Positions 26,301 through 37,265 of a stretch of 64,000 nucleotides of DNA are shown piece by piece. The position numbers and the translations under genes were made by a program. The notes beneath the pieces are model-generated. The model was not told where the DNA came from, did not search any database, and worked only from the letters and a program-made list of their open reading frames with translations. The first letter of the stretch is position 1. Each line of letters starts with the position of its first letter. The DNA is taken from the NCBI GenBank assembly GCA_037903475.1, contig JBAJFG010000469.1:62001-126000 (forward strand), read 5' to 3'. This DNA is from Ancylostoma caninum. Taxonomy: Eukaryota; Nematoda; Chromadorea; Rhabditida; Ancylostomatidae.

Positions 26301-27240
26301 TGTTCGTTTGTTTGTGCTTGTGCACTATTCATATTGCGGACTGGACCCGGACGGTCAAGCATCAGCACGAATGATCCTCCGGGTCGATCGGGGTTCGGTC
26401 CGCGTTTAGCTCTCTATTCGCACGACCGCGCGATCGGCCGGTGCGGTTACGCTTCTGTTTGCCCGCTATGGGTCTCCATTCAAACGTTTCGTCAGTGATT
26501 TGCCAGCAGATGGAAAGGAACGGGATTTGCCACCGAAACTGTCTGAGAACTTTCCACAACAAAACTCCTATAGGGTCTTCAGAAAGGACTGAATATTGAT
26601 GCATTCACGGATTGGAACTAGACAGTACAATCAAGCATATTTTGTATTGGTTTTTATTTATGATCCTTCTACCAATAATCACAACCGTGTGAATGAGCTA
26701 TACTTTTCAATAGGTGTTGGGAGTAGTAAACGTCATGAAGTCTAAAATCAGATCAGGGCTCATGAAGTCTACGGGGTGACAACAAATTCTTTGGTCGAAT
26801 ATAACAAATTATAAGAATGGGAGTAGATGGCCTAGCAACTATACATTGGTATTCGAATTTTTTATTTCGAATATTCGACTATTTGAATAATCGAATATTT
26901 CAGTTTTTCGAATAATTCGAATATATTTCAATTTTTCGAATAATTTGAATATTCGAATAATCGAGTATCTTAACTTTTCGAATTATTCGAATATTCAAAT
27001 AACCGAATATTTCAACTTTTCGAATTATTCGGATATTCGAGTAGGGAAAATTTCGAATTATTCAAATAAATGAGTGCCATTGCTTCAGAAGTGGTTTTCC
27101 GATGCACTAATTCACAGAAAAAAGGTAAAACACTCTTGTCATATGCGAAGAAATAGAAATACACGTTTTCAAATTAACACGTCTGGTGGTGTACGTTTAA
27201 AGCGAAGTCCCATCTCATTTTCATATCTATCTAAAAGTGT

Positions 27241-27375
27241 TACGTGCGCGTGCGAAGCAGTGGTAAGAGGCTCGCTGCGCACGCACACGGTTTCGATGGG
27301 TATGGCCAACCAAGTCTTCCATCCCTGTGAACCGTCAACTCATATCGGGCATTTTAGTGTTTTTCAAGGAAAGCA
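27241..27375 (+). mobile_element. tRNA-derived SINE copy A
   Basis: It shares with 48245-48400 (opposite strand) an A-box-like AGCAGTGGTAAGAGGC, the motif CACACGGTT..GATGG, and GGCCAAC followed by a similar tail (..CATCCCT). The arrangement is that of a tRNA-headed SINE. The B box is degraded in this copy (TTTCGATGGG). It lies inside the 2.25-kb hAT element and so inserted later. Confidence 0.6.
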
Positions 27376-27424
27376 TTAGCTAGACGTGGATATTGTCAAG
27401 AGTTAGCACAAGTGGTGACTTTTT

Positions 27425-27525
27425 CTTACGTTTCAAGCGTCGATAATCCCCTTCATGTCTCACAGGCTGGGGTTGCTAGAACGAGAAGCAACTTCAAAGC
27501 CAAATTTGCCCTGTCTAAAGCAGGC
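27425..27525 (-). pseudogene. hAT transposase C-terminal relic
   Basis: On the minus strand the frame reads ANLALKLLLVLATPACET, stop, RGLSTLET. This parallels the hAT dimerisation block, where a hydrophobic stretch leads into a Thr/Ser-Cys..ER.FS.L motif (established family knowledge). A stop replaces the expected Glu before Arg. The match is short but lies within an element that has hAT-type ends, which strengthens it. Confidence 0.5.
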
Positions 27526-28121
27526 ATATCATTCTGTGCTCTCTTTTCAACAGTAAAGCTTCTTCTGCAGACGTTATTGATATCTCTAGCCACATGAACC
27601 ACATTTGATAAACCGTTGAAGTCGAACGGCAGCCGGTTGCGGGGAGGTCGACTTGGAGGGTCACATTTCATTCAGCTGAAAACAGGGTGAAGCGACAATT
27701 GAGGTTGTGTTGCCGGTAAAAAGCACATCAAGGCCTACAAAAGGTCCATGAGGCGAATTATCAAGCGATGTTAAAATCACCATGAAAAAAACAAATTTAA
27801 AAAAACCGCACGAACTTATCCCCCAATCCATTATCTAAGCTATCAACAGATCCTTGGCTTTCTTGACATGCTGTTCACAGAATGTTCCAAGGTGCTTTTT
27901 GACCCTTGCTTGTCTTTCAGGACGGTGTCTGCAACACTCTACTAGACAATGTTCTTACCCCGCCTTCAGTTTTTGTTCCGTCGTGCTTCTCGCGTCACTA
28001 TGCCCTCTTCTCTAGGATCACGAATTAAGACAAGCAAGTAAGGCTGTTACCCTTTTAAAAAAGTGGCAGATAATGTCATCATGGACTGCTCCAGATTGGT
28101 GTTAATGGGATATCAATGCAC

Positions 28122-28396
28122 CTGTGGCGGACTTAAGAAGACCCCACTCCCCCCCCCCCCTCCGAGAATGGGTCAGCGTTTTTTTTTTGGAATCACTTTG
28201 CAAAATAGATTATAACTTTGTATTAACTTATTTTTGACTGTTTATTTCTTGAATCACTTATATTGAGTATTCAATACTATAATTGACATTCCCATTTTTT
28301 TCTCCGCCCGGGTCCCCGAAGTGATGGAGACCTCAATTTCCTCCCATCTCCCCCCCCCCCTCATCCTTCTCGCCCACTTTCTGCGTCCGCTTGCTG
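28122..28396. mobile_element. hAT MITE, CAGTGGCGGAC family, diverged
   Basis: The left end is CTGTGGCGGAC; the right end complements to CAGCAAGCGGACGCAGAAAG, so both termini relate to the CAGTGGCGGACGCAGAAAGT consensus with changes. TGCAC flanks both sides (28117-28121 and 28397-28401), a partial duplication. Poly-C tracts and a GAGAATGGGTC segment are shared with the copies at 13921 and 61653. It is nested in the 2.25-kb hAT element. Confidence 0.65.
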
Positions 28397-29099
28397 TGCA
28401 CATATATATACCCCTAGTAGATGCGAACGTAATCAGCAATTATAATCTTTCACTTTATTTCTCGTGTTATTATAGTAGTGATTCATCGAGCTTCCTTTAA
28501 AAAGAATTATCTGTAACCGAGTCGAAATACGCACCTCCACACTATGTTTCCATCGCGTCTCAACGAAGAAATCAACTTCATTTCTGTCCCCAACCTCCGT
28601 AAAAACAAAAATAATACCATTTAGTTTCGTCTTGTGCGGATGTTGGTGGCCGCTTACTTCCTTCAAATTCGTGTACTTCCACGTAAATTGGCATCAGCTT
28701 TTCGAATTGTACTATGATCTTTTGAATTCAGCCGAACAGCAAGCCGAAAGAGGAGGTACCATGGGATTAAAAGTTTGCAGGTGATAACATGAGCAGCCTC
28801 TGTTATTTAATTTGGAACAAGTCAGGTTCGTCTTTTCCACGGGCCTTGTCAGTACTGATCAATTCTTTCATTAAGCAATCGAAGAAAAATAATAAATAAA
28901 TAATGATGCATGCCTGTCGTTTGCATTCAGTCAAGGTGGCTCAATTGCTGAGGGTAAATCGGAATATGTAATCCGTGAATCTTGGCAACTTTATCATTAA
29001 ACCGATTGCTCAAATCACAGATGCTCGAATATTCGAATATTCGAATAATCGAATATTCGTTCAAAAATATTCGTTCGAATACCAATGTATACTAGCAAT

Positions 29100-30609
29100 C
29101 TGAAAATTTGTGTGGATTATGTAGAATCCATGCGCTTTGAGAATCCCCTCTTGGATTTCGGATAACTTTTGGCTTTTCTGTGGAGTCGCAAAAACCTTCG
29201 GCAACTGCAAAGCTCGAGGGCCGAAAGTTGGTCGAACTTTTATGACCCGTTTTTTTTTGTTCGGTCTGAACCAAGGAAGCTGATATCTCAGCAAAAGTAA
29301 GCTCAAGTTCTGCGTTTTAGGAACTGCACCTCAGAGATCGACAGGTCTTCGTTTCAGGGAACACGCTAATTGCTAAGCAGCTTTCGCCGTCTGGTGGAAT
29401 CAGAAATTGGGGGGGGGGGGTCTGAACCAACCTTGTGCTGCTTTTTCTTTCATAACGTGGAGGAAAACTTTCATCAGATCTCCATCTTAATTTTTACCAG
29501 ATGTGCTCAAGCCTAAGAAATAATATAGCTTTCAAGATTTTGCTCTGCCCAATTTGCCCCTTGTTTTGTGAGTTTTTATAGAAAATGTTAGGGTGGCAAT
29601 CTGTTGACCGTCCCGGTCAAGAAAATTAGTTCAGGCGCAAATCTCCCTGGGATAGAAAGGTTTTGCTCACTTGAGTACTGGGCAGAAAAGTGATGATTTG
29701 AGAAGCCAATTGAAAGAAATTCTTGGAGAAGATGCCGCCGAGACCCTACTCGCGGCCATTTCCATCTCTACCTCGTTTCATGTTTGCAGATCATACAAGA
29801 CTCAAATAAAGATATGAACTACGAGATTTCGCATGTGTATTTGAAAGATTTGAATAGTCAACGCAGATACAAAGTCATGGGTTTTCCGGCAAAATGCGAG
29901 GAATAATTGCTACAAAGTCCTTGGCCAAAGACGTTGTTGTCACCCCGTAAAAACAGATCAGGGATAAGTGCACTATGTGCGAGTGCAACCCTCACAAACG
30001 TTTGCCCTTTTCAAAGAAACGAGGTAGTAAACTAAAGGATAAACGCTAGAATATGATTCTCGCAGTTCGTCTGATTCAAAATTCACCGACAAATCACAAC
30101 CCGGGCCACAAATTCCTAACAGTAGATTTGCGAAAATTATGATGTGTACACTGTAACAATAAGAGTTTTGAAAGCATCAGAGCACTTTGAATTTGAACTG
30201 TAATGTGAAAAATATAGAATGTCACGTATATAAGCAGATTGTGTATCCACGAGAGATTGTGACACCAAGGGAATCTGCCAACCCATTCCAGTCAGCTGAT
30301 TCAAGATTTCAGATTGCTGCCTGACTAAAAAGGTTTCGGAGCTGCATTGATAGCATCCCACAACAATGATTTGCCCGGTTCTGCTCATGATAGGTGTAAC
30401 TTCTTCTGCCTACTTTAAAGTTTTCTTCTTGCGGTGGACCCGCGGTATGAGGCAGATCCTATGTGGATTCGAACTTTCCCTCGAAAAATCCGCGCACGCC
30501 CGTGGTGGGATACCGGGTGTGACGTCACTCCCGCATCATGCCCGTAGATGCACACGACGGATTCACACATTCCCGCGGTGGAGTGAAACTGATATGATAC
30601 ATTACGAGC
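29100..30609. other. No supportable gene
   Basis: Short frames only. Around 29690-29900 two plus-strand frames look mildly coding and a TTTGCAG acceptor is present, but no exon chain could be built. Confidence 0.35.
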
Positions 30610-30613
30610 TTAA

Positions 30614-31035
30614 AGGCAGCACTCACGGAAATTTTCACTTCTGAAATGAATCACTTACCATGTAGTCGGCCGCTGGACAATCGCAACAGTAAGTCAAACA
30701 CCTTGAGTGGCCGTCTACCTGCGAAGATACAGCCGTGGACACATCAGCCGCTCTGGACATTAGGGTTCCGCCGCGCCAACAAACGTCGTTAACAGGGTGT
30801 GCGTGTGTGGTTCAGCGGGGGCGTGTTTATGGAATTCGTACCGTTTGCAGGGTTCCGTGGCGGGACCCATCACGGAACACTCGTCCGCGCTGTGGACACA
30901 CATGAAATAGCGCCATCATTTCCTGTGTTTTTCGCGTGTTTCACGCTACTTGATCGTTGTCAATGAGTTCATCGCCTCTAAAAACCCCGATATACCGCGG
31001 AATCTTCAACACAAAGATTTCCGTGAGTGCTGCCT
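30614..31035. mobile_element. TTAA-flanked MITE family 1, copy 1
   Basis: Perfect 19-bp terminal inverted repeats AGGCAGCACTCACGGAAAT lie immediately inside TTAA on both sides (30610-30613 and 31036-31039). TTAA target duplication is characteristic of piggyBac-type transposition (established knowledge). The 422-bp interior has no transposase frame. A second copy with the same interior (for example GGCCGCTGGACAATCGCAA) lies at 43370-43776. Confidence 0.92.
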
Positions 31036-31054
31036 TTAAACACACCACACGTGT

Positions 31055-31140
31055 CGACACGTATGGCCTAATGGATAAGAAGGCGAACTTCGAAGCATGC
31101 ATACGAGGTGGTCGGTAAGGTTCAAATCCAGTGGTGGAGA
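31055..31140 (+). repeat. tRNA-Arg(TCG)-derived sequence
   Basis: It contains ATGGCCTAATGGATAAGAAG, close to the D arm of eukaryotic tRNA-Arg(TCG); an ACTTCGAAG segment at the anticodon position; and GGTTCAAATCC, a good B box. The anticodon and variable regions no longer fold properly, so this is a pseudogene or SINE head, not a functional tRNA. It sits between the TTAA element and the 5.16-kb element, each within 20 bp. Confidence 0.65.
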
Positions 31141-31148
31141 AGAGATAC

Positions 31149-31270
31149 TCAGACACTCGTGCCGGCCGAGCGGCGGCAAATTCCGGCCGAGTGGTTACCG
31201 GAAAACCGGCTCAGCCTGTTTCAGGTCCGCCGCCCGGCCGGAATTCGCCCGCCGCTCGGCCGGAAATTCA
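31149..31270. repeat. Left GC-rich subterminal repeats
   Basis: Units resembling CCGGCCGAGCGG occur in both orientations (about 31161-31176, 31183-31193, 31229-31242, 31247-31262). They mirror the array at the right end of the element and probably serve as transposase binding sites (inference). Confidence 0.7.
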
Positions 31271-31878
31271 GTAGGGCATTCGTAGGAAGAGCATAGTTCC
31301 AATCAGGTACCGTACCCCTTTCATCATACACAGTAAATGAACTGGTTGAAGTATCATTTTATTACATCCACTATAACACCAACAACTATAAATCAAAACA
31401 AGCTCTCAATAACAACATTTGTAGGCAGTAACACTGCTAACCGTACCGTATAGAGGAACTACAGAAAATAGAGATCATACTACCAATTATAATAGCAACA
31501 ACTAGGAATCAACAAAAATCAAAACAGGGGCACACAATTAGGAAAACATTCGTATCATCTCATTGGTAATCATTCGTATCAACTCATTTTTCGCATTCTT
31601 ACAGCATAAAAATCACATTCTTCTGCATCATCAATCGATGTGATTTTTCTGCAGTAACAACGCGATAAATGCGATGACATCAATAATTATCATAACGATG
31701 ATCCAGAAAACAACAATACATCTTCACAAAACGCGAGAGAAATTGCATTTCTCCGCAGCAAAAATCCAAAACCTACATTGTAACTAGACAAAAAAGATTA
31801 TAGTAACAATTATAATCGATGAATGAAAAAAGGAAAAATCTAGAACGAAAAACTCCATCTAGCAGAAATCTCCTATCT

Positions 31879-34800
31879 TTATTCCTCGTCTTCGACATCC
31901 TCGACAATTCTCATTGCCGGTTCCGCTCTTTTAGACTTGCGCTGGAAATAAGAATGTTCAAGAGAAACCCAAGAAAGAAAATTCTTTGGAGAAGGAATGT
32001 GGAATAGCAACTCACACTGCTTGGAATGAATTTTCCCTCCACGTGGTCATAGCCGTATGACCTACTATCACGTCTGAAAGGAACAGATTAATTGATATGG
32101 TCTAATCCAAAACGGAATCTTGAAGCCCGTAAACATACAATGCAGCCTGTAGTGCCTTAAACATTTCAGCCCGATATGCAAGCCTTTCGCCACATTTGTC
32201 TCCTGCTTGTGCTTCTTCTGTTCCGTATCCAATTAGGTCCTCCAGGAAATCTGAAAAAGCATATATCTCTTCATATTTTTAATTTACTATGAATCCTCCT
32301 ACCTAATAGCATCATTTCTATGGTGCGTGGCAGATCTTAGGAGATCTATCGCGCCCACCTCTGCCGTTCTTCCTTATCGCATATTTTTGAATCCGATACG
32401 CTGGGTGCGTGATCTACAGAGAAGGAAGATGAATAAGAGCAAAATTCGCTGATTCTTCCCGAAAACTAACATTCTGCAAAAGAAAGCGATAGAATGAAGT
32501 GGACATTTGGAAGGCATTATCTCTTGATCGATATTGATAATCCATGACGATTTCGTTCAAACACACCTCCAATGTAATTTGCTTTAAGCTCAATCTTCAT
32601 AAAATTCTTGAACTAATATGAGTACCCTTGCGAACGGCTGTGGGCCATCCATATCCCAACTCTTCGTGGTATTTCGCACAGGAATCCGAATCTTCTTTCT
32701 CGGATGTTCTTTGTTGTTACAGATCTCAAGAATACGTGTAACTTTTCCAATTTTTGAGCTCAAAATGTCCACCTGAAATCAGACTAATCGACCGAAAACA
32801 GACTTGAATCTGATCGGCAATCAGCCGCAGTTCTAAATTGATCCCATTTCGTCCCTCCAACCCATCAAAGCTGAATGAGTCAATTCGAGAGGCCGATTCG
32901 GAACGAATGAATTCCTTAAAACACATATTTATGCTATCCTCTTTTATAATCAGAACTATCCTCATTAGCCTCATAATTATCACGTGGTCATATGACGGAA
33001 TCTCATCAAACAAGACATCAAAGATGTCAGGGAAAACAGGCTAAAGAAAACCACAGTTATGCGACTACTGTGGAGGCACAGATTTGATCTTCTATGAAGA
33101 TTGCAAGGTTGCCTCATAAACAATGGATTGTAAGTTCGCCGCTGTTTTTGAGTGAATAGTAGATGGGATGCTGCATTCATATCCATTACTCCATTCGAGA
33201 TGCACTCGTAGAAAAAAGACACATTTCTGTTTGCAAGCCGATCTCGCTGCCACTCAGACTCGTGCCGCTGATCAGCAACTGATAAAAAACGTTGATATAA
33301 GACCTTAATATCTTTTCATTGTGAATGAGTAAGCAGCCTTACCATTCGCCACAGCTTCTAACTCTTCAGGAGGAACTTCCTCTTCATACACAGAATCACG
33401 TAACTGTGATAGACCGCGCCCCCTCCTAAAATATATTAGTAGCAGTTCTTTCATAAATGCTCACAAAGATCAAAAACACCAACTCATTCGCAAAAAGAGG
33501 GACTACTCCTCCGCGAAATGGAAGAATCCTTGGGCGAACTACATTGCGAGAACTAGGTAGACTTCTTGCATACATTTTCCACTTAGAATCGGAGATAGAA
33601 TCTGGTGATAATATGAACATGATGATATATTCAGAACCTTTCACAGGTACGGCGGATACGGATACCGATGTCCTGGTATGGAACTGGAAGGGCACAAGTA
33701 TTTAATACCATCCTATATTTGCACTGAGAGAGGTACATAACAAATTAAACCGTGGATAAGAAAAATCAAAAATGCTACCACACATCAAAGTCGTGAGGCA
33801 TACGAACGATCTTCTATTTCTATTGAAGCAGAAGGGGCTCTAATCAAGCTTACAGGTCTTTCACGAACAGTTTGTTCCAATATTCTTAGGAAAAAAGTAT
33901 TGTTTCTTCTAACAGAGTTCAATATCTGCAATCCCAGTTCCTGACAGGCATGCTGTGTAGAGTTAGTCAAATTTTCAACATTTCTGAGAGGGTCACAACA
34001 AATAAATTCATCTAAAAGAGCAGTCACAGATAAAGTATTACGATCGAAAAGAAACAGAATGATAGAAGCAAAAGTATCTATCTCCTCCGCACCATCGCGC
34101 CCATTTAGGTACACGATGTCCTGCCTACTGTGCCGGGTTCTTTTCCAGTAAGTTCGAGACGAAAAAACTTTCCCGTCAATCACCAGTCGTGAGCTGCAAA
34201 CGACACATAATTGCGACAGATTTTACTGCTGAGACTACTTCAACCTACTAGACTCCATCTTGCGGAGCTATGAGCGCTCTGTGCTCATCCTGCAGTGAGC
34301 AGGGATCTACCCTGCTACCTTTTGGGATGTACGTCCTTGGGTTGATCGCCACACCCACAGGGAACCTGAAGCTCTTAATGCCATCATAAGTCTAGCATCA
34401 TAATATTCTTTTATATAAACGCAGGTACCTATTTTTTTTGCTTATTATCCACTCGACGCCGAAAAATAATCATTGCAGCATTCTGTTTCTCACATGCCTC
34501 ATTAAACATATACCTCATTTTTTTATTTAAGAGATACTTGAAGAAGTTAAGAAGTTCAATACTCTATCGATTCACTCTAACCGCCATTAAATAACCTTTC
34601 TATCATAGCCGCTGCGCTATTGGTGGTGGACTGATGCAATTTAATCTGTAGCCTACGATGTAGGCTCTCAAATGGGCTAGAAGACCACTGGTACATAGTA
34701 CCATGGTCCAACATCTCCTCTCTCATTCCGTGCTCAAAGAACCACTGAAGAAAAGTAAAGAATTTTATAAAAAGAAATGTCATACGCCCCTGTATAATCA

Positions 34801-35940
34801 CAAACATTCTACAGAAAATGCAGAAATAGTTGAGAACTCGACTCACATGGCATTTCATCGTAAATGTATCCGGAGCCATTGCAGCCCATACTTCCTTCGT
34901 CAATCTTGCTAGTTCTTGAATTTCTTGTATCGCAAATGTTGTAAGTGTTTGACTCCGTGCCATGATTCGTAGACATAACCAAAACCCTAGCAGTGAAGCT
35001 CCGACGATTGACGAATGGACCATACCTTCTGCCACAACCAACGGGAATAACACGAATGCCAGCTGAATAGTACCCCTTGCAACATAGAAGGACAAGGTAA
35101 TAACGTCTCATACTTCATCAATTTCAGCGGCTTTGCACGTTCGAAGGTCTTCTAGCGACATAACCAAACTATTCGAATACGTATGGGAACATATCGTTTT
35201 GAGGGTGTTCTTGATGACATCTATTTGATCACTATCCACTCGTAAATCAGGGAACCTCGATTTGACGCTGAAGAGATCTGCAGAGGGGTGCGTTGAAATC
35301 AATTGAATTCATCGTAGGATATCTCGACGAAGGATCTGTATCTTGACGAAGGAATACCTAAACGTGAATAAAATTTCATGATGCACGAAGATGAACTAAC
35401 TCGAAGACGTACATTCTCTGACTCCTCCTCAGCTTTTGTATATCTTTTTCCATCTCGCTTTGTAATACATATGCCGCTCCTCTGCGTGCTTATACTTTCG
35501 CATGAACCTTCGGCAGTTGTTGTCCAGTTGCTACAATACCAAGAATAAGTCTCCAGAAAACAAGGATATGACTAATTGAATTTCATTCATTTTTCACAGA
35601 TGATTAATGACTCCCATAGAATCCTTACAAGGCCAAAACAAGTGATTTCAAAGGATAGATTAAAGCGTTCGTCACAAAATGATTGCAGAGGTACGACAAT
35701 TCAATTTAAAAAAAACGAACATGGTGAAATGTATCGGATTCAAATATCTCTGAGTTCCATTTCACCAGCATCACATAAACTTCGAAAGCGTACCATTAGC
35801 TTATCATGCATATTCCACTCTTGGTCGTCAGACTCCTCTAGATCTTCATTGAAATGCGAATTCCTAGGATAGTTTCCAAGAGGAGACGGATCGCCACTTC
35901 CATACTCGGATGTGTCCCATGTTGTCCTAAAGAACCTCAT
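31879..35940 (-). CDS. 16-exon gene inside element, part Tnp2/DUF4218-like
   Basis: Exons by frame and splice consensus: 35794-35940, 35358-35550, 35114-35277, 34847-35062, 34596-34744, 33854-34193, 33484-33683, 33343-33425, 33190-33278, 32804-33040, 32626-32772, 32471-32566, 32359-32413, 32139-32250, 32016-32073, 31879-31941. All phases agree, giving one 782-aa frame. Exons 4-5 (about residues 169-290) carry FVLFPLVVAEGMVH, SLLGFWLCLRIMARS, TFTMKCH and MYQWSSSPFESLHRRLQIK, and exon 6 carries VIDGKVFSSRTYW. This order resembles the DUF4218 and following regions of Tnp2-type (CACTA) transposases (my recollection). No DD(E) catalytic core is visible upstream, and residues after about 400 are unrecognised. 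Weak points: a 31-nt intron between exons 10 and 11, and GAG acceptors at exons 2 and 12. It could be two genes, with a stop at 33785 if exon 6 reads through. Confidence 0.55.
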
Positions 35941-36139
35941 GTTGCTTATAAATCAAATGAAAGAGTACTATCGATGAAGAGTTACAGGACTGGTGAAGGA
36001 GCTAGTGTAGACACTAAGTACGTTCTACCTACATAACAGCCAAAACGCCTATGCCGACGCGCTGAGTTGGCACTGGAGCGTGCCATGAGGCCAATTCATC
36101 TACGTTGTGACGTCTTTTTAGGCCCGCCGCCCAGACGGT

Positions 36140-36295
36140 GGCTTGAGATGGCGCGCCGCTCAGCCGGTAATTCGGCCGGCATTTAAATTTAGGGGCGCCG
36201 CTCAGCCGGTTTTTGAAGTTTGCCCGCCGCTCGGCCGGAAGTGGCGAGCCGCTCAGCCGGTTACCCGAATTCGCCCGCCGCTCGGCCGGTGCGAC
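36140..36295. repeat. Right GC-rich subterminal repeats
   Basis: Five copies of GCCGCTCAGCCGG or GCCGCTCGGCCGG at irregular 20-45 bp spacing, ending at the terminal inverted repeat. ORFs across this stretch (Arg/Ser/Gly/Pro-rich) are repeat artefacts. Confidence 0.8.
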
Positions 36296-36305
36296 TGCCT
36301 GAGTA

Positions 36306-37265
36306 GGAGGACGAAATGGAATGCTACAAGAAATCTGCAACTTTCTTTCTTGGTTAGGCACGACACAGGTTCATTATTGTATTGCGGATTCACACATGCG
36401 CAGTGGCGAAACGACTCCCACCTTAGGCGAAGAGCGGATCTACCACTGGCAGAAATTTCAGAGTGAATCATCAATCTTACAACGTGTCCCTAAAGGTGTA
36501 GGGAATCGAAATCTGTGCATACTTCGTTGAAACCTGAGTTTTTGACAGGTCTTCGTCTTCTTTCCAGCTTTAGGCGTGACTGGATAGAGTCCGGAGTGTG
36601 GTACACACCCTGACTTTACCCTGACTTTAGCCTGAAAATGAACGATGTGGTAACCAAGACCTTGAAAGTAAACTTGGTTGATTTTCCTGTGCCTATCTTC
36701 GTTCCAGCTGCCTTCAATTTCTTCTAGTTTGTAAAGGTATATACACATCCACTCATTCACTTTTTTTTGAAGGAATCTATAGAGAATTTTCAGAAATACG
36801 ATTGTGAATTGGAGAAGCTTGCATGGAAGCGTCTGCGTTACACTGATCTTTCCTACCCCTCCCTTCAACTCCCAAAAGGCGGGCTTGAGAAGAGAGTGGA
36901 TAGGTTAGATCTCGTTCTTCACGTGAGCTCATGTTACAGATTAGAACAAATACATGCCCCATACCCAAATAGGACTTCGGAGACACATGTTTGTATGAGC
37001 TTTCAGTAACCATCTCGAATCATTCACCAATTATTACCCACAGGAACATGCCCAACCACCAAACTCCACCTATGTTTTTTGAGGCAGTTTTTGTCCACGA
37101 GTGGAAGAACAGTTACGAAAAGATGAGGGGCTGTCTAAGATGCAAAGAAACAAACAGTTATTACTTCGACAAAATGTGAATATCTTTTTGTTGGATGAGG
37201 GAACAGATGAGAAATATTTCAGATGAAGGCCAAGAAAACAATCGGATGTTTTTCCCTGTACTTAG
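36306..37265. other. No firm gene; exon-like frames
   Basis: Plus-strand frames near 36767-37009 and 37045-37177 have some coding character (for example MFFEAVFVHEWKNSYEKM) and precede the exon-like ORF at 37266. They could be exons of the same unrecognised gene, but no phase-consistent chain was established. Confidence 0.3.

Larger units (their letters stand above)
26840..29091 (-). mobile_element. hAT-like transposon, 2.25 kb, decayed
   Basis: Perfect 18-bp terminal inverted repeats TATACATTGGTATTCGAA lie at both ends, flanked by CTAGCAAC (26832-26839) and CTAGCAAT (29092-29099), an 8-bp target duplication with one difference. Subterminal regions are packed with TTCGAATA-type units in both orientations (about 26850-27065 and 29020-29080). 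An 8-bp duplication is the hAT signature, and a relic of the hAT C-terminal domain is present on the minus strand near 27.5 kb. A SINE (27241) and a smaller hAT MITE (28122) have inserted inside. Confidence 0.85.
31146..36305 (-). mobile_element. 5.16-kb DNA element with GC-rich inverted ends
   Basis: Left terminus TACTCAGACACTCGTG is followed by CCGGCCGAGCGGCGG; the right terminus, complemented, reads TACTCAGGCAGTCGCA followed by the same CCGGCCGAGCGGCGG. About 27 of 31 positions are identical. The outermost TA is present at both ends and may be the target duplication. Just inside both ends are further copies of a GC-rich unit (GCCGCTCRGCCGG and its complement), five at the right end and four at the left. 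The interior, by contrast AT-rich, holds a 16-exon minus-strand gene. The architecture is that of an autonomous-sized DNA transposon; the superfamily is uncertain, with Tnp2/CACTA-like as the leading idea from the protein. Confidence 0.75.

Noticed and set aside
26107..26500. Overlapping Cys-Val and Thr-His repeat proteins on both strands
   Set aside because: They are translations of the TG microsatellite and its degenerate edge.
30430..30520. B-box-like AGTTCGAATCC on the minus strand
   Set aside because: No A box or cloverleaf could be formed upstream of it.
36029..36361. Arg/Ser/Gly-rich ORFs on both strands
   Set aside because: They coincide with the GC-rich subterminal repeats of the 5.16-kb element and repeat with its units.
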